Assembly (NCBI GenBank): GCA_009839775.1 | Contig: VXOZ01000122.1 | Coordinates: 1 to 7,343, forward strand | DNA length: 7,343 bases | DNA from: Chloroflexota bacterium | GTDB lineage: Bacteria; Chloroflexota; UBA11872; VXOZ01 | Reading direction: 5' to 3' | Part shown: positions 1 to 6,081 of the stretch, in pieces | Layout of the letters: every line of letters starts with the position of its first letter | Numbering within the stretch: the stretch's first letter is position 1 | The notes under the pieces: generated by a model | Told to the model about the DNA's origin: nothing | Database searches by the model: none | What the model saw: only the letters and a program-made list of their open reading frames with translations | Translations under genes and position numbers: made by a program

Positions 1-103
1 GGAGGAGATTGTTCGTTTCCATAGAGTTCGTATAGCTGGGAATGCGGATTCTAGTTTTACTTCTAGATGTGAGTCTCTGCTGGGAGCAAGAGGTCGCGGG
101 ACA

Positions 104-799
104 ATGGTGCCTACTCAAGAGAGAGTCTTCAAAGATTGGCGGACCTTACCGGCCTACACAGTAAATGACGCCGCAAAGTTGGCGGGCACAACAGCGCCCA
201 CTGTACGCCGCTGGCTTCTTGGCAACGAGATCGCTCCTGTCTTTGGCAAGCAATCGGGCTCCGCCGATCAGCCTGTCGAGATCTCATTCCTAATGTTGAC
301 TGAGATTGTTGTGGCCGTGAAGTTTCGCCGCAGCAAGATAAAGCTGGATACCATCCGTCAGGCCCACCAGTTTGCTTGTGAATTCTTCAAGGTCGAGCAT
401 CCATTTGCCTTTAAGGAATTCGAAGTCCTTGGCGGTCATGTTATGCATGAATTCTCCATTCAAAACGGGGGACCTGCGCTATACCGAGCAGTTGATACGG
501 CCGGGATGCAACCAGCCTTACCCATGCCGGTTTTGCAGCGTGTACATCAGTTGGATTTCGCAAATGAAAAAACATACGCTGCTCGATGGTTCCTATTGGG
601 TCGTGAAATACCCGTTGTAGTAGACCCTCGCTTTGCCGCTGGCCGTCCGTCCATTGCCGGCAGTGGAATTCGTGCAAAGACTATACTCACTCGCTTCTTT
701 TCAGTTGGCGAAAGTATCAGCGCGCTTGCCGAGGATTTCGAGCTGGACACTGATGTAGTCGAGCTGATTATTCGAAACAAGGAGGCCCTCGCGGCGTGA
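104..799 (+). CDS. DUF433 antitoxin with N-terminal HTH (VapB45-like)
   Basis: This is the probable antitoxin and autorepressor of a type II toxin-antitoxin pair. Residues about 17-40 (YTVNDAAKLAG...TVRRWLLG) read as a MerR/VapB45-type helix-turn-helix. Residues about 165-228 are a DUF433 domain with the usual start (VVVDPRFAAGRPSIAGSGI) and a C-terminal helical part (SISALAEDFELDTDVVELII). Its 231 residues are close to the Mycobacterium tuberculosis VapB45 type as I recall it (about 240), and a PIN-like protein follows, as in that system. The ATG at 104 is chosen because the homology starts soon after it and AGAGG at 89-93 lies 10 bases upstream. The frame is open back to the window edge, so a longer N-terminus cannot be excluded. 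The family is known to neutralise its toxin by binding it; autoregulation is inferred. Confidence 0.85.
   Translation: MVPTQERVFKDWRTLPAYTVNDAAKLAGTTAPTVRRWLLGNEIAPVFGKQSGSADQPVEISFLMLTEIVVAVKFRRSKIKLDTIRQAHQFACEFFKVEHPFAFKEFEVLGGHVMHEFSIQNGGPALYRAVDTAGMQPALPMPVLQRVHQLDFANEKTYAARWFLLGREIPVVVDPRFAAGRPSIAGSGIRAKTILTRFFSVGESISALAEDFELDTDVVELIIRNKEALAA
779..785 (+). promoter_or_regulatory. Shine-Dalgarno for the PIN-like toxin gene
   Basis: A full AAGGAGG lies inside the last codons of the antitoxin gene, 10 bases before the GTG at 796. It is the best ribosome-binding site in the window and decides the unusual GTG start of the next gene. It suggests the toxin is initiated independently as well as by coupling. 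Confidence 0.85.
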
Positions 800-1191
800 T
801 CCTCTTCTTTGATGAGGATATGGGTGTAGCCATTCCGAAGTTTCTGAGAGGTGCCGAAGAGGGAGTGGATGTCCTGTGGCTCCGTGCACGGTTCCCCAAT
901 GAAACTGACCCCCGGCGCCAGGATGTTGGTTGGCTGGAAGAAGCGGGTCGCAATCGCTGGCTGGTGATCTCGTGCAACAAAAGTATGCTTGATGTGGTAT
1001 TTGAGCGCCAAGCAGTATTGGAACATAGAGTAGGAATTGTGTTCCTTGCAAGCGGGAAAATCGGGCGCTTAGTCATGATGCGTGCCATCTTGAACAAGTG
1101 GGATTGGCTCAAGGCCGTTGACTCAACTGAGCCTCGCCCTTTTGTCCACTACCTCTATGCACGCGGAGTGACTAGACAGATTGGCCTATAG
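796..1191 (+). CDS. PIN-like toxin, VapC45 type (possibly altered active site)
   Basis: This is the probable toxin partner of the DUF433 protein. PIN-domain proteins are Mg2+-dependent RNases that use three or four acidic residues. The N-terminus has the expected FFDED strand (D6, E7, D8). The middle has the VapC45/PIN-like pattern: RARFPNET..., then RQDVGWLEEAGRNRWLVIS with D43 before the tryptophan. The next strand, which normally reads T/S-R-D, is ISCNKSML here, with N61 where the third aspartate is expected. Length (131) is normal. The start is GTG at 796, which overlaps the antitoxin stop as GTGA, a 4-base overlap typical of coupled toxin-antitoxin operons. Family assignment is firm. RNase activity is uncertain because of the Asp-to-Asn change. 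Confidence 0.8.
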   Translation: MILFFDEDMGVAIPKFLRGAEEGVDVLWLRARFPNETDPRRQDVGWLEEAGRNRWLVISCNKSMLDVVFERQAVLEHRVGIVFLASGKIGRLVMMRAILNKWDWLKAVDSTEPRPFVHYLYARGVTRQIGL

Positions 1192-1247
1192 TTGGACTGC
1201 GTAAACTCTGTGTTTCGCCCCGCAGCCCTAGCGGAACTGCTCTAGCC

Positions 1248-2141
1248 CTATCCCCGATCTGGAATGTGCTGGTTGGCGTGCCAGAAGGATTCCTCCGGCA
1301 GCGGGTCCGGTGACTGCTGCATCGAGTTAAAATTCTTGAGCGTCGGCAGCACGTCGGCTTCCCAGATGTCCTCGATGTCCGCAAACGTCAGTATCTTCCG
1401 CGTCGGTTGCACGCGGTCGTATTCCGCCAGCAGTTCCTTGGCGCTCGCGCCGAGGCTGGCCACGATGTCGGCGTGCATGCGCTCGCCGGCGCGACGGTCG
1501 GATTCGGTAGCGTCGTCGCCCATGGCGAAGTGGGGGCCGGGCGTGCCGGCCGGCGGAATGCGAGTCAGGTCCACGCCGCCTGGCGTCACCGACCACAACA
1601 GCGACGTTTCGCCGCGGCCGGCGTGACCGCCAATGCCTCCATCATCTTCAAACCGCGGCTCGTCCGTGCCCATGCCAATGGGCATGTGGCAGTGCAGCCG
1701 GGTTGCCACGTGCCGCTGCATGATCTCCAGGAACACCGGAATGTCCGGGCTGTGGGGTCCGGCGTGACCGGAGAAGATGATGGCGCCGTGAAAGCCGTGG
1801 GCGTCCACGGCGCGAATGTGATAGCTCATGTTCTTGAAGAACATCCACGGCGGGATGGACGTGAGCCACGTGCGGTTGTTGCCGATGGTGCGGGCTCCCC
1901 AATTAGCGGACGTGCCCGCCTCGTGATTGTGCCAGTACGTGGTCGGCATGACGATGCCGCCGTATTGTTCCGCCGCCTCGCGCATGTGGCCCTCGGGCCG
2001 CAACGCGTCACACCCCACCACGTTCTGCGGCCCGTGCGGCTCGCACAACCCATAGGGCATGTACACCACTGGAAACGCCGCAATCGCCGCTTCCAACTCA
2101 TCGCGGAACATCAGTTCCCAACGCACTTCTCGCTGTTGCAT
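1248..2141 (-). CDS. Creatininase-family amidohydrolase
   Basis: This is a 297-residue member of the creatininase / creatinine amidohydrolase family: metal-dependent, cytoplasmic enzymes that open cyclic amides or act on related bonds. Visible motifs are YGLCEPHGP (E34, H36) and CDALR (D45), matching the family's G-S-x-E-x-H-G-P...D metal site; FSGHAGPH (H126), in place of the usual GHGGN; and GGHAGRGETSLL (173-180), in place of HAGExETS, which keeps the second glutamate (E178). No signal peptide is seen. The ATG at 2141 is supported by AAGGAG (2151-2156), 9 bases upstream. The gene lies 230 bases downstream of the methyltransferase gene on the same strand, so it may have its own promoter. 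The substrate is unknown. The divergent motifs argue against calling it creatininase proper. A row of the gene counted by eye is about 73% GC. Confidence 0.85.
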   Translation of the reverse strand: MQQREVRWELMFRDELEAAIAAFPVVYMPYGLCEPHGPQNVVGCDALRPEGHMREAAEQYGGIVMPTTYWHNHEAGTSANWGARTIGNNRTWLTSIPPWMFFKNMSYHIRAVDAHGFHGAIIFSGHAGPHSPDIPVFLEIMQRHVATRLHCHMPIGMGTDEPRFEDDGGIGGHAGRGETSLLWSVTPGGVDLTRIPPAGTPGPHFAMGDDATESDRRAGERMHADIVASLGASAKELLAEYDRVQPTRKILTFADIEDIWEADVLPTLKNFNSMQQSPDPLPEESFWHANQHIPDRG

Positions 2142-2150
2142 ATTCCAAAG

Positions 2151-2156
2151 CTCCTT
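2151..2156 (-). promoter_or_regulatory. Shine-Dalgarno for the creatininase-family gene
   Basis: Read on the minus strand this is AAGGAG within an A-rich stretch, 9 bases before the ATG at 2141. It fixes that start. Confidence 0.75.
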
Positions 2157-2282
2157 TTTGCAGGCCGATGCTAACCGTAGTCTGCGGTACCTTTTCGTTT
2201 TGTTCTTACTCTATTGCCAATTCACGCGGAGACAATCTGCCAACTGCTCGTCAAATGGCACTATGAAGCGCTAATGAGTCTA

Positions 2283-2312
2283 CCAATACTGCCCAATACT
2301 GCCCAATACTGC
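2283..2312. repeat. Three perfect tandem copies of a 10-base unit
   Basis: CCAATACTGC occurs three times without a mismatch (2283-2292, 2293-2302, 2303-2312), followed by a degraded copy at 2313-2322. It lies between the methyltransferase stop and the creatininase start, about 140 bases upstream of the latter. The 10-base period is about one helical turn, so bound proteins would sit on one face of the DNA. Either an operator array or simple slippage is possible; nothing else in the sequence decides. Confidence 0.85.
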
Positions 2313-2371
2313 CCTCACTGCCTCTCCAGCCAACCGCAACCTCCTATGATTAGAGGGGTCAAAACGAGGCG

Positions 2372-3220
2372 TCACGCGCTCTTCTCCAGCTCCCACACGA
2401 TTACGATGGGCAGACCCTTGACCGCGGACTCCGTTAGATCGGGCATTTGCTCAGCGAATCCCATTGTAGCGATTTCTCGCTCACCCCAGAGGGGCTCAAT
2501 GCATTTAATGACCCTTAGCCCCGCCTTGCGGAACGCCGTGAGATAGTCCGATGCCAGGTGGACATGGTTCCTGACTACCCCATACGCAGTATCGCTTTGC
2601 CGGTAGCCGCCGTGGACGCCAAGCAGCACCATCAGGGGATGGACGTCGGAGACGACGACGCGCCCGCCGGGCCGCACGACCCGCGCGAGCTCTTGTACGG
2701 GCGGCCCCAGGTCGGCACAGTGGGTCAGCGCAAGCGTGCAGACGGCGCAATCCATCGCCCCGTCGGGCAGGGGGATCGCCAGCAGATCGGCAGTCTCAAA
2801 CTGAGCTGACGGCACCCTTGCCTTGGCCTTCTCCAACATCTCAGCCGTAGCGTCGATGCCCGTTACCTCATGCCCCAATGCGGCTAGGAAAGCGGCATGC
2901 CTGCCGGTGCCGCAGGCTGCGTCAAGGGCTGCGCCACGTGGGTACCGCGAGAGAAGCTCGTGCACTACCGGCTCTTCGGCGAGAATGATGGGGTTGCGGA
3001 CAGTGTCGTAGCCAGCGGCCCATTCGGCATAGCCGGCCGTGACGGTACGTTCACCCACTACGATGGGGTTCGACCAGGGAGCCTCTTCGTACTCTTCGGA
3101 AATCTCTAGAATCTTCTGCGCTCTGGCTCTGACGGTGGCGAGATCCAGCATCCAGGACCGCAGAATCGCAAGCCCCTGTAACCCCAGGATGAAGTCACCG
3201 AATCTGACTTGGTCGGGCAT
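2372..3220 (-). CDS. Class I SAM-dependent methyltransferase
   Basis: This is a Rossmann-fold methyltransferase of the Methyltransf_11/25 type, 282 residues from the chosen start. Motif I is ALDAACGTGRHAAFLA (about residues 98-113), the strand-2 acidic residue is in TGIDAT (D123), motif II is PDGAMDCAVCTLALTH, and motif III is LARVVRPGGRVVVSDVHP (about 179-195). These bind S-adenosylmethionine; the methyl acceptor cannot be read from the sequence. The frame extends upstream to 3355, but ATG 3220 is preferred. GGAG (3229-3232) lies 8 bases before it, and the partial copy at 3987-4049 begins at the equivalent ATG while lacking the upstream ATG at 3250. The gene starts 44 bases after the HAD gene and is probably co-transcribed with it. 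The first 20 codons are duplicated upstream of the HAD gene. Confidence 0.85.
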   Translation of the reverse strand: MPDQVRFGDFILGLQGLAILRSWMLDLATVRARAQKILEISEEYEEAPWSNPIVVGERTVTAGYAEWAAGYDTVRNPIILAEEPVVHELLSRYPRGAALDAACGTGRHAAFLAALGHEVTGIDATAEMLEKAKARVPSAQFETADLLAIPLPDGAMDCAVCTLALTHCADLGPPVQELARVVRPGGRVVVSDVHPLMVLLGVHGGYRQSDTAYGVVRNHVHLASDYLTAFRKAGLRVIKCIEPLWGEREIATMGFAEQMPDLTESAVKGLPIVIVWELEKSA

Positions 3221-3250
3221 GACTGATTCTCCAATAGCTGTGGCGCTCAT
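3162..3250 (-). repeat. Direct repeat, copy A: methyltransferase leader and 5' end
   Basis: This matches 3991-4079 at a constant offset of 829 bases. The first 60 bases (3162-3221 against 3991-4050) differ at 5 positions by my count. The leader beyond is more diverged but still collinear, with GGCGCT at 3242-3247 matching 4071-4076. Copy A is the functional 5' end of the methyltransferase gene. Confidence 0.9.
3229..3232 (-). promoter_or_regulatory. Shine-Dalgarno that selects the methyltransferase start
   Basis: Minus-strand TTGGAG lies 8 bases before ATG 3220. The alternative in-frame ATGs at 3250 and 3355 have no comparable site, and the one at 3355 lies inside the HAD gene. Confidence 0.6.
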
Positions 3251-3264
3251 TCCCGGCGAGTGTT

Positions 3265-3978
3265 TTAGACAAGAAGGTCCGAGATCGACCTGATGGTCAT
3301 GTCCGGGCGAACTGTAGAACCATCCGGTAGACCGCTTCCCTGGGCATCTACCCAAACGGCGTAGATGCCCACCTGCTGCGCGCCGCGTATGTCGGCATCC
3401 AGATTGTCTCCGACCATCCAGGCATCGGCAGGCTCAACACCGAGAGCATCAAGAGCGTGTTGGAAGACTCGCGCGTCCGGCTTGCCAATTCCAAACTCCC
3501 CCTCAATCTGGATGTGATCAAAATATGGCGCCAGGGAGAATCTTTCGATCTTCGCTCGCTGCCCCTCGGAGCTGCCATTCGTAATCAGCCCCAAGCGGAT
3601 TTCTGTCGTATTCAGCCGCTGCAGCGTTTCGATGGCTCCCGGCAGCGGTCTCACCGCTTCCTCTCTGATGTGATTGTACCGAGCGGCCATGCGGTGCACG
3701 AGCGGCGAATCTGGAAGGTCGAACCGAGCAAAGGCGCGCAGCAAGATATAGCGCCGAGCCAGTAAGAGATCGAGACGGCCTCTACGCGCGCGCTCCTCAT
3801 CACTCCAGAACCAGTCCCTTGATTCCAAGAGCGCAGCATGCAGCGCATGCAGGGGCACGGCTTCGAAATGGTCGGCAAACTCGTGGCAAAGTTGCAGCCA
3901 ATCGCCTTCAAGGTCGCCGTACAAGTCTAGAATGGTGTCGTCGAGATCGAGAAGGAGCGCTTTGGGCAGGTTATCCAT
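3265..3978 (-). CDS. HAD-superfamily (HAD-IA) phosphatase
   Basis: This 237-residue haloacid-dehalogenase-type hydrolase is probably a cytoplasmic phosphatase for a small phosphorylated metabolite (nucleotidase/YjjG or phosphoglycolate-phosphatase-like). All four motifs are intact: DLDDT (D11 nucleophile, D13 acid-base), LITNGS (T133-N134), K166 in GIGKPDARVF, and MVGDNLDADI (D191, D195). The helical stretch at about 25-105 is the type-I cap. The exact substrate cannot be told. ATG 3978 has no Shine-Dalgarno sequence. Instead TATAAT lies 7 bases upstream on the same strand, and the stop of a 20-codon cistron lies 8 bases upstream. Translation may therefore be leaderless or coupled to that cistron. 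The gene is flanked by direct copies of the methyltransferase 5' end. Confidence 0.9.
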   Translation of the reverse strand: MDNLPKALLLDLDDTILDLYGDLEGDWLQLCHEFADHFEAVPLHALHAALLESRDWFWSDEERARRGRLDLLLARRYILLRAFARFDLPDSPLVHRMAARYNHIREEAVRPLPGAIETLQRLNTTEIRLGLITNGSSEGQRAKIERFSLAPYFDHIQIEGEFGIGKPDARVFQHALDALGVEPADAWMVGDNLDADIRGAQQVGIYAVWVDAQGSGLPDGSTVRPDMTIRSISDLLV

Positions 3979-3985
3979 GTGGGCA

Positions 3986-3991
3986 ATTATA
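3986..3991 (-). promoter_or_regulatory. Candidate -10 box (TATAAT) of a leaderless HAD transcript
   Basis: On the minus strand a perfect TATAAT ends 7 bases before the HAD ATG, which would place the transcription start at or next to the A of the start codon. No -35 is visible at 17 bases (GGGGTT). The match also lies at the end of the truncated methyltransferase copy (the ATT-CTA-TAA-TTG junction), so it could be chance. Confidence 0.4.
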
Positions 3992-4049
3992 GAATCGCTA
4001 GCCCCTGTAACCCCAGGATGAAGTCACTGAATCTGACTTGATCGACCAT
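3987..4049 (-). pseudogene. Truncated methyltransferase copy / 20-codon leader cistron
   Basis: This encodes M-V-D-Q-V-R-F-S-D-F-I-L-G-L-Q-G-L-A-I-L then TAA. It differs from the first 20 residues of the downstream methyltransferase at only two positions (P2 to V, G8 to S). It has its own Shine-Dalgarno sequence (AAAGGGG about 7-8 bases before the ATG) and a TATATT -10-like box at 4065-4070. Homology stops exactly where the stop codon arises, so this is a remnant of a duplicated gene. It ends 8 bases before the HAD start and may now serve as a leader cistron that delivers ribosomes to HAD. That role is inference. Confidence 0.75.
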
Positions 4050-4079
4050 GGCCGTTTCCCCTTTAATATAGGCGCTAAC
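3991..4079 (-). repeat. Direct repeat, copy B: duplicated methyltransferase leader and 5' end
   Basis: This is the partner of 3162-3250, in the same orientation and ungapped, with 55 of 60 identical across 3991-4050. The two copies bracket the HAD gene. A recombination between them would remove 829 bases including HAD and leave an intact methyltransferase gene behind copy B's leader. Confidence 0.9.
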
Positions 4080-4185
4080 TTCAAAGAATGAGTCCGGAAT
4101 TAAGGTCAATTAGCGACTTGATGATCCACGGCGTAAAGCTACAAACATGCAGCAATCAGGTTGGCATCTAGGCGACCGTTGATGA
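4050..4185 (-). promoter_or_regulatory. Leader region of the HAD-methyltransferase unit
   Basis: This 136-base gap lies between the HEPN stop and the 20-codon cistron. It holds the minus-strand Shine-Dalgarno AAAGGGG (about 4057-4063) and a TATATT -10-like box (4065-4070). No convincing -35 lies 16-18 bases upstream; TTGACC at 4104-4109 is too far away (33 bases). I see no clear terminator hairpin for the HEPN gene here. Confidence 0.35.
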
Positions 4186-4761
4186 TCAGACAATCGTTGT
4201 GTTTCTAGCTGTCCGCTGGAGATCCTTCACCCACCTCTCAAAAAGGGTGGTTCCTCCTGAATATCTGAAATTCAGCAGCTTTCCAACGCCGACGCCAGGT
4301 GTACCAATTGCTGCAGCGACTTCCTGGAATTTTGATTCAGTTCGGTCACCAGGATGAACAATGTAGTTTCGGACGCCAGTTACTTGGCCAGATGACAAGC
4401 TCGCGCTAAGGTGAAGGTCAATCCTGCACTCGTTTGGCAGAGCGAGATGCTTGGCCACTCGAACCACAAATTCTGGGCTGTGCCATACGGGATGGTCGTA
4501 TCCCATATATTGAGAAACGAAATTTGCAGCTTTACGGACGCTACCGCTGTTGTTCGACGCGGAAGTCGCTACAAGCTCGCGACAAAAGCTTGCCCATGAA
4601 TTCTGTAGCTTTACTACCAACAATGCTTGGCCATCTTCATGGATCAATGGACAGGTAGTGTTGAAAGGCTCTGTGCTTGGCACTGGAACATCGAAACGCA
4701 ATACCAAGGCATCGGTAGAATCCACAAAGCCCTTGTAGAGTTGAGAAAGTGCTTCTGACAT
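4186..4761 (-). CDS. HEPN-like protein paired with DUF262 (MAE_28990-type candidate)
   Basis: This 191-residue, mostly helical protein is probably a HEPN-superfamily RNase or toxin. The key sign is VRNYIVHPGDR, which holds an R-x4-H motif (R131, H136) with asparagine after the arginine, the classic HEPN catalytic signature. The sequence after it (ESKFQEVAAAIG) fits the usual helix and turn. An N-terminal helix near LQNSWASFCRELV (52-64) fits the first HEPN helices. Placement next to a DUF262 gene resembles the MAE_28990/MAE_18760 HEPN families from memory; no search was run. ATG 4761 is chosen because it comes 4 bases after the DUF262 stop; the only Shine-Dalgarno-like bases (GAAGG) abut the ATG, so translational coupling is likely. 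An in-frame ATG at 4887 would overlap DUF262 by over 120 bases and is rejected. Confidence 0.65.
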   Translation of the reverse strand: MSEALSQLYKGFVDSTDALVLRFDVPVPSTEPFNTTCPLIHEDGQALLVVKLQNSWASFCRELVATSASNNSGSVRKAANFVSQYMGYDHPVWHSPEFVVRVAKHLALPNECRIDLHLSASLSSGQVTGVRNYIVHPGDRTESKFQEVAAAIGTPGVGVGKLLNFRYSGGTTLFERWVKDLQRTARNTTIV

Positions 4762-4765
4762 CCTT

Positions 4766-5830
4766 CTATATAGTGTCTGGCAAGAGTGCCTCGTAGAACG
4801 CAAGAAACCTAATTGCTCTGCTTCGAATTCGATGGGTCGTCCTCGCGGATGCCTGTTTGAACTGAACGAACCTCGAGGGTACTTCACTCTCCTCTAAGTC
4901 CAATACTTCCGCAAGAGTCTCGAGATTCTGGACAGCCAAAGATAAGTCGGACAATGCCCTTCCGTCTCTACAGGGTAGCCCTGACTCTCCGATGTCACCC
5001 GCGGGAATGCTGAGTAGAGCATGCGACACCGCCGCAAAAAGCATAAGAAAGTGAGGAGCGCTACCTATTCTTGAGTTCAGCACATCCGCTAAATTCGCGA
5101 CTATGTACTCTAGGGTGCTGTCGAGTGTGACAATAGAATCTTCGGGCAGGGCTTCATCATACTTGTTGTACAGTCTGTTTATGGTTGGCTGACCACCATC
5201 TTGCACGCCTTCTAGTAGCACTCCAAGCATCTGAGCCATCAGTTCGTCGTCTGCCATTCGAACCCTAGCACTTACGCTGACAATCTTGTGCCTATCCCAC
5301 AGTACACTCCATCGATTAGATGCCTCGATTACCGCTCGTCGAAAGACCCCTTTGTACTTTCCACCTTGAAATCTGCCATGGCGCAGCTCCTGCGAATTGA
5401 GGGATAGGCCATATGCGTTTAGGCGATTAAAGATGTCCAAAACTTTGTCGTCAGTGGCGCCAAACAGCTGGACAACTCCAATTTGATAGGCTAGGAGGCG
5501 CTTTTGTTCACATTCGCTTAAGTCCTCATACTTCATTCCTGCGTAGGTATTGGCACTCGCACCGAGGCGGATGCGATTCTCAACGAAATCGAGAATTGTC
5601 CTCAGTCTTTGCTGCCCATCGACTACTTCACGATACGTGCGCATGTCTTTGGGGTCAGTGACACTACGCATATAGATGTTTGGGATGGGCAGCCCTTCCA
5701 AGAGGGTGTTGATAAAGTATGATTTGGCAGGTTGAGGCCAGATGCTCCTACGTTGAAAGTCAGGGTTCAAGACGAGAGTTTTCTCCTTCATCCATCGCAC
5801 TAGGTCGGAGATTGGATAGGACTGCAGCAT
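4766..5830 (-). CDS. DUF262 protein (ParB/GmrS-like N-terminal domain, no HNH)
   Basis: DUF262 is the N-terminal domain of GmrSD, BrxU and SspE-type restriction proteins, a ParB/sulfiredoxin-like fold that binds or hydrolyses nucleotides. The hallmarks are here in order: YPISDLVRWM (5-14), NPDFQRRSIWP (22-32), LLEGLPIPNIYM (43-54), the signature VVDGQQRLRTI (69-79), and IFNRLNAYGLSLNSQELRHG (133-152). At 354 residues it is a stand-alone DUF262 protein with a helical C-terminal half. No HNH or DUF1524 nuclease domain is present, so cleavage would have to come from a partner, probably the HEPN protein starting 4 bases downstream. ATG 5830 is the first start after an in-frame stop (5846-5848); only a weak AGG lies upstream. 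Rows counted by eye are about 47-58% GC, below the flanking metabolic genes. Confidence 0.85.
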   Translation of the reverse strand: MLQSYPISDLVRWMKEKTLVLNPDFQRRSIWPQPAKSYFINTLLEGLPIPNIYMRSVTDPKDMRTYREVVDGQQRLRTILDFVENRIRLGASANTYAGMKYEDLSECEQKRLLAYQIGVVQLFGATDDKVLDIFNRLNAYGLSLNSQELRHGRFQGGKYKGVFRRAVIEASNRWSVLWDRHKIVSVSARVRMADDELMAQMLGVLLEGVQDGGQPTINRLYNKYDEALPEDSIVTLDSTLEYIVANLADVLNSRIGSAPHFLMLFAAVSHALLSIPAGDIGESGLPCRDGRALSDLSLAVQNLETLAEVLDLEESEVPSRFVQFKQASARTTHRIRSRAIRFLAFYEALLPDTI

Positions 5831-5936
5831 TTCTCTATACCTGCTCTAGGGAAGACTGAGATTCCTTAGCTGGATTCTAACATGACAGGTAGACTTCACG
5901 TCAGGGTGGCAAACTGACAGTCTCTCCCAATTCCGT

Positions 5937-5951
5937 GACGTGGTTAACGTC
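5937..5951. repeat. Short inverted repeat in the divergent promoter region
   Basis: GACGT-GGTTA-ACGTC is a 5-base perfect inverted repeat around a 5-base loop, about 107 bases upstream of the DUF262 start. It could be an operator or a chance match. Confidence 0.3.
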
Positions 5952-6081
5952 CTAATCAGAGATCAGAAACTCAGCATGGTGATCGCGGCTGTCCCGCACC
6001 AGAATCGCACGTTTGTGCAACAATGGAGCGAGAAAAGTAGTGACTCTGTCGGGCGTCCTGCCGATTCTTGATAAAATCAAA

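Noticed and set aside
1192..1247. Possible bidirectional terminator between the convergent PIN and creatininase genes
   Set aside because: Only 4-base complementary stretches and no T-run are visible in the 56-base gap.
1407..2174. Long plus-strand frame opposite the creatininase gene (255 codons)
   Set aside because: It is an antisense shadow of a GC-rich gene, with low-complexity Val/Ala/His/Arg composition and no motif. The minus-strand frame has clear family motifs and a Shine-Dalgarno.
2505..3109. Several 60-90 codon frames opposite or within the methyltransferase gene
   Set aside because: All are out-of-frame shadows with no motifs, while the methyltransferase frame carries the SAM-binding motifs.
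3221..3355. 45-residue N-terminal extension of the methyltransferase (ATGs at 3355 and 3250)
   Set aside because: It overlaps the HAD gene end or lacks a Shine-Dalgarno, and the duplicated copy at 3991-4079 has no ATG at the position equivalent to 3250. The Shine-Dalgarno favours 3220.
4762..4887. 42-residue N-terminal extension of the HEPN-like protein
   Set aside because: It lies inside the DUF262 coding region in another frame, and the extension is Arg/Ser-rich shadow sequence. ATG 4761 directly follows the DUF262 stop.
5891..5923. Bulged hairpin (AGACT...AGTCT around GTCAG/CTGAC)
   Set aside because: The 5-base stems with an asymmetric bulge are too weak to call a structured RNA or terminator.
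5976..6071. 31-codon plus-strand frame starting ATG-GTG-ATC in the divergent gap
   Set aside because: No Shine-Dalgarno, short, and no recognisable motif.
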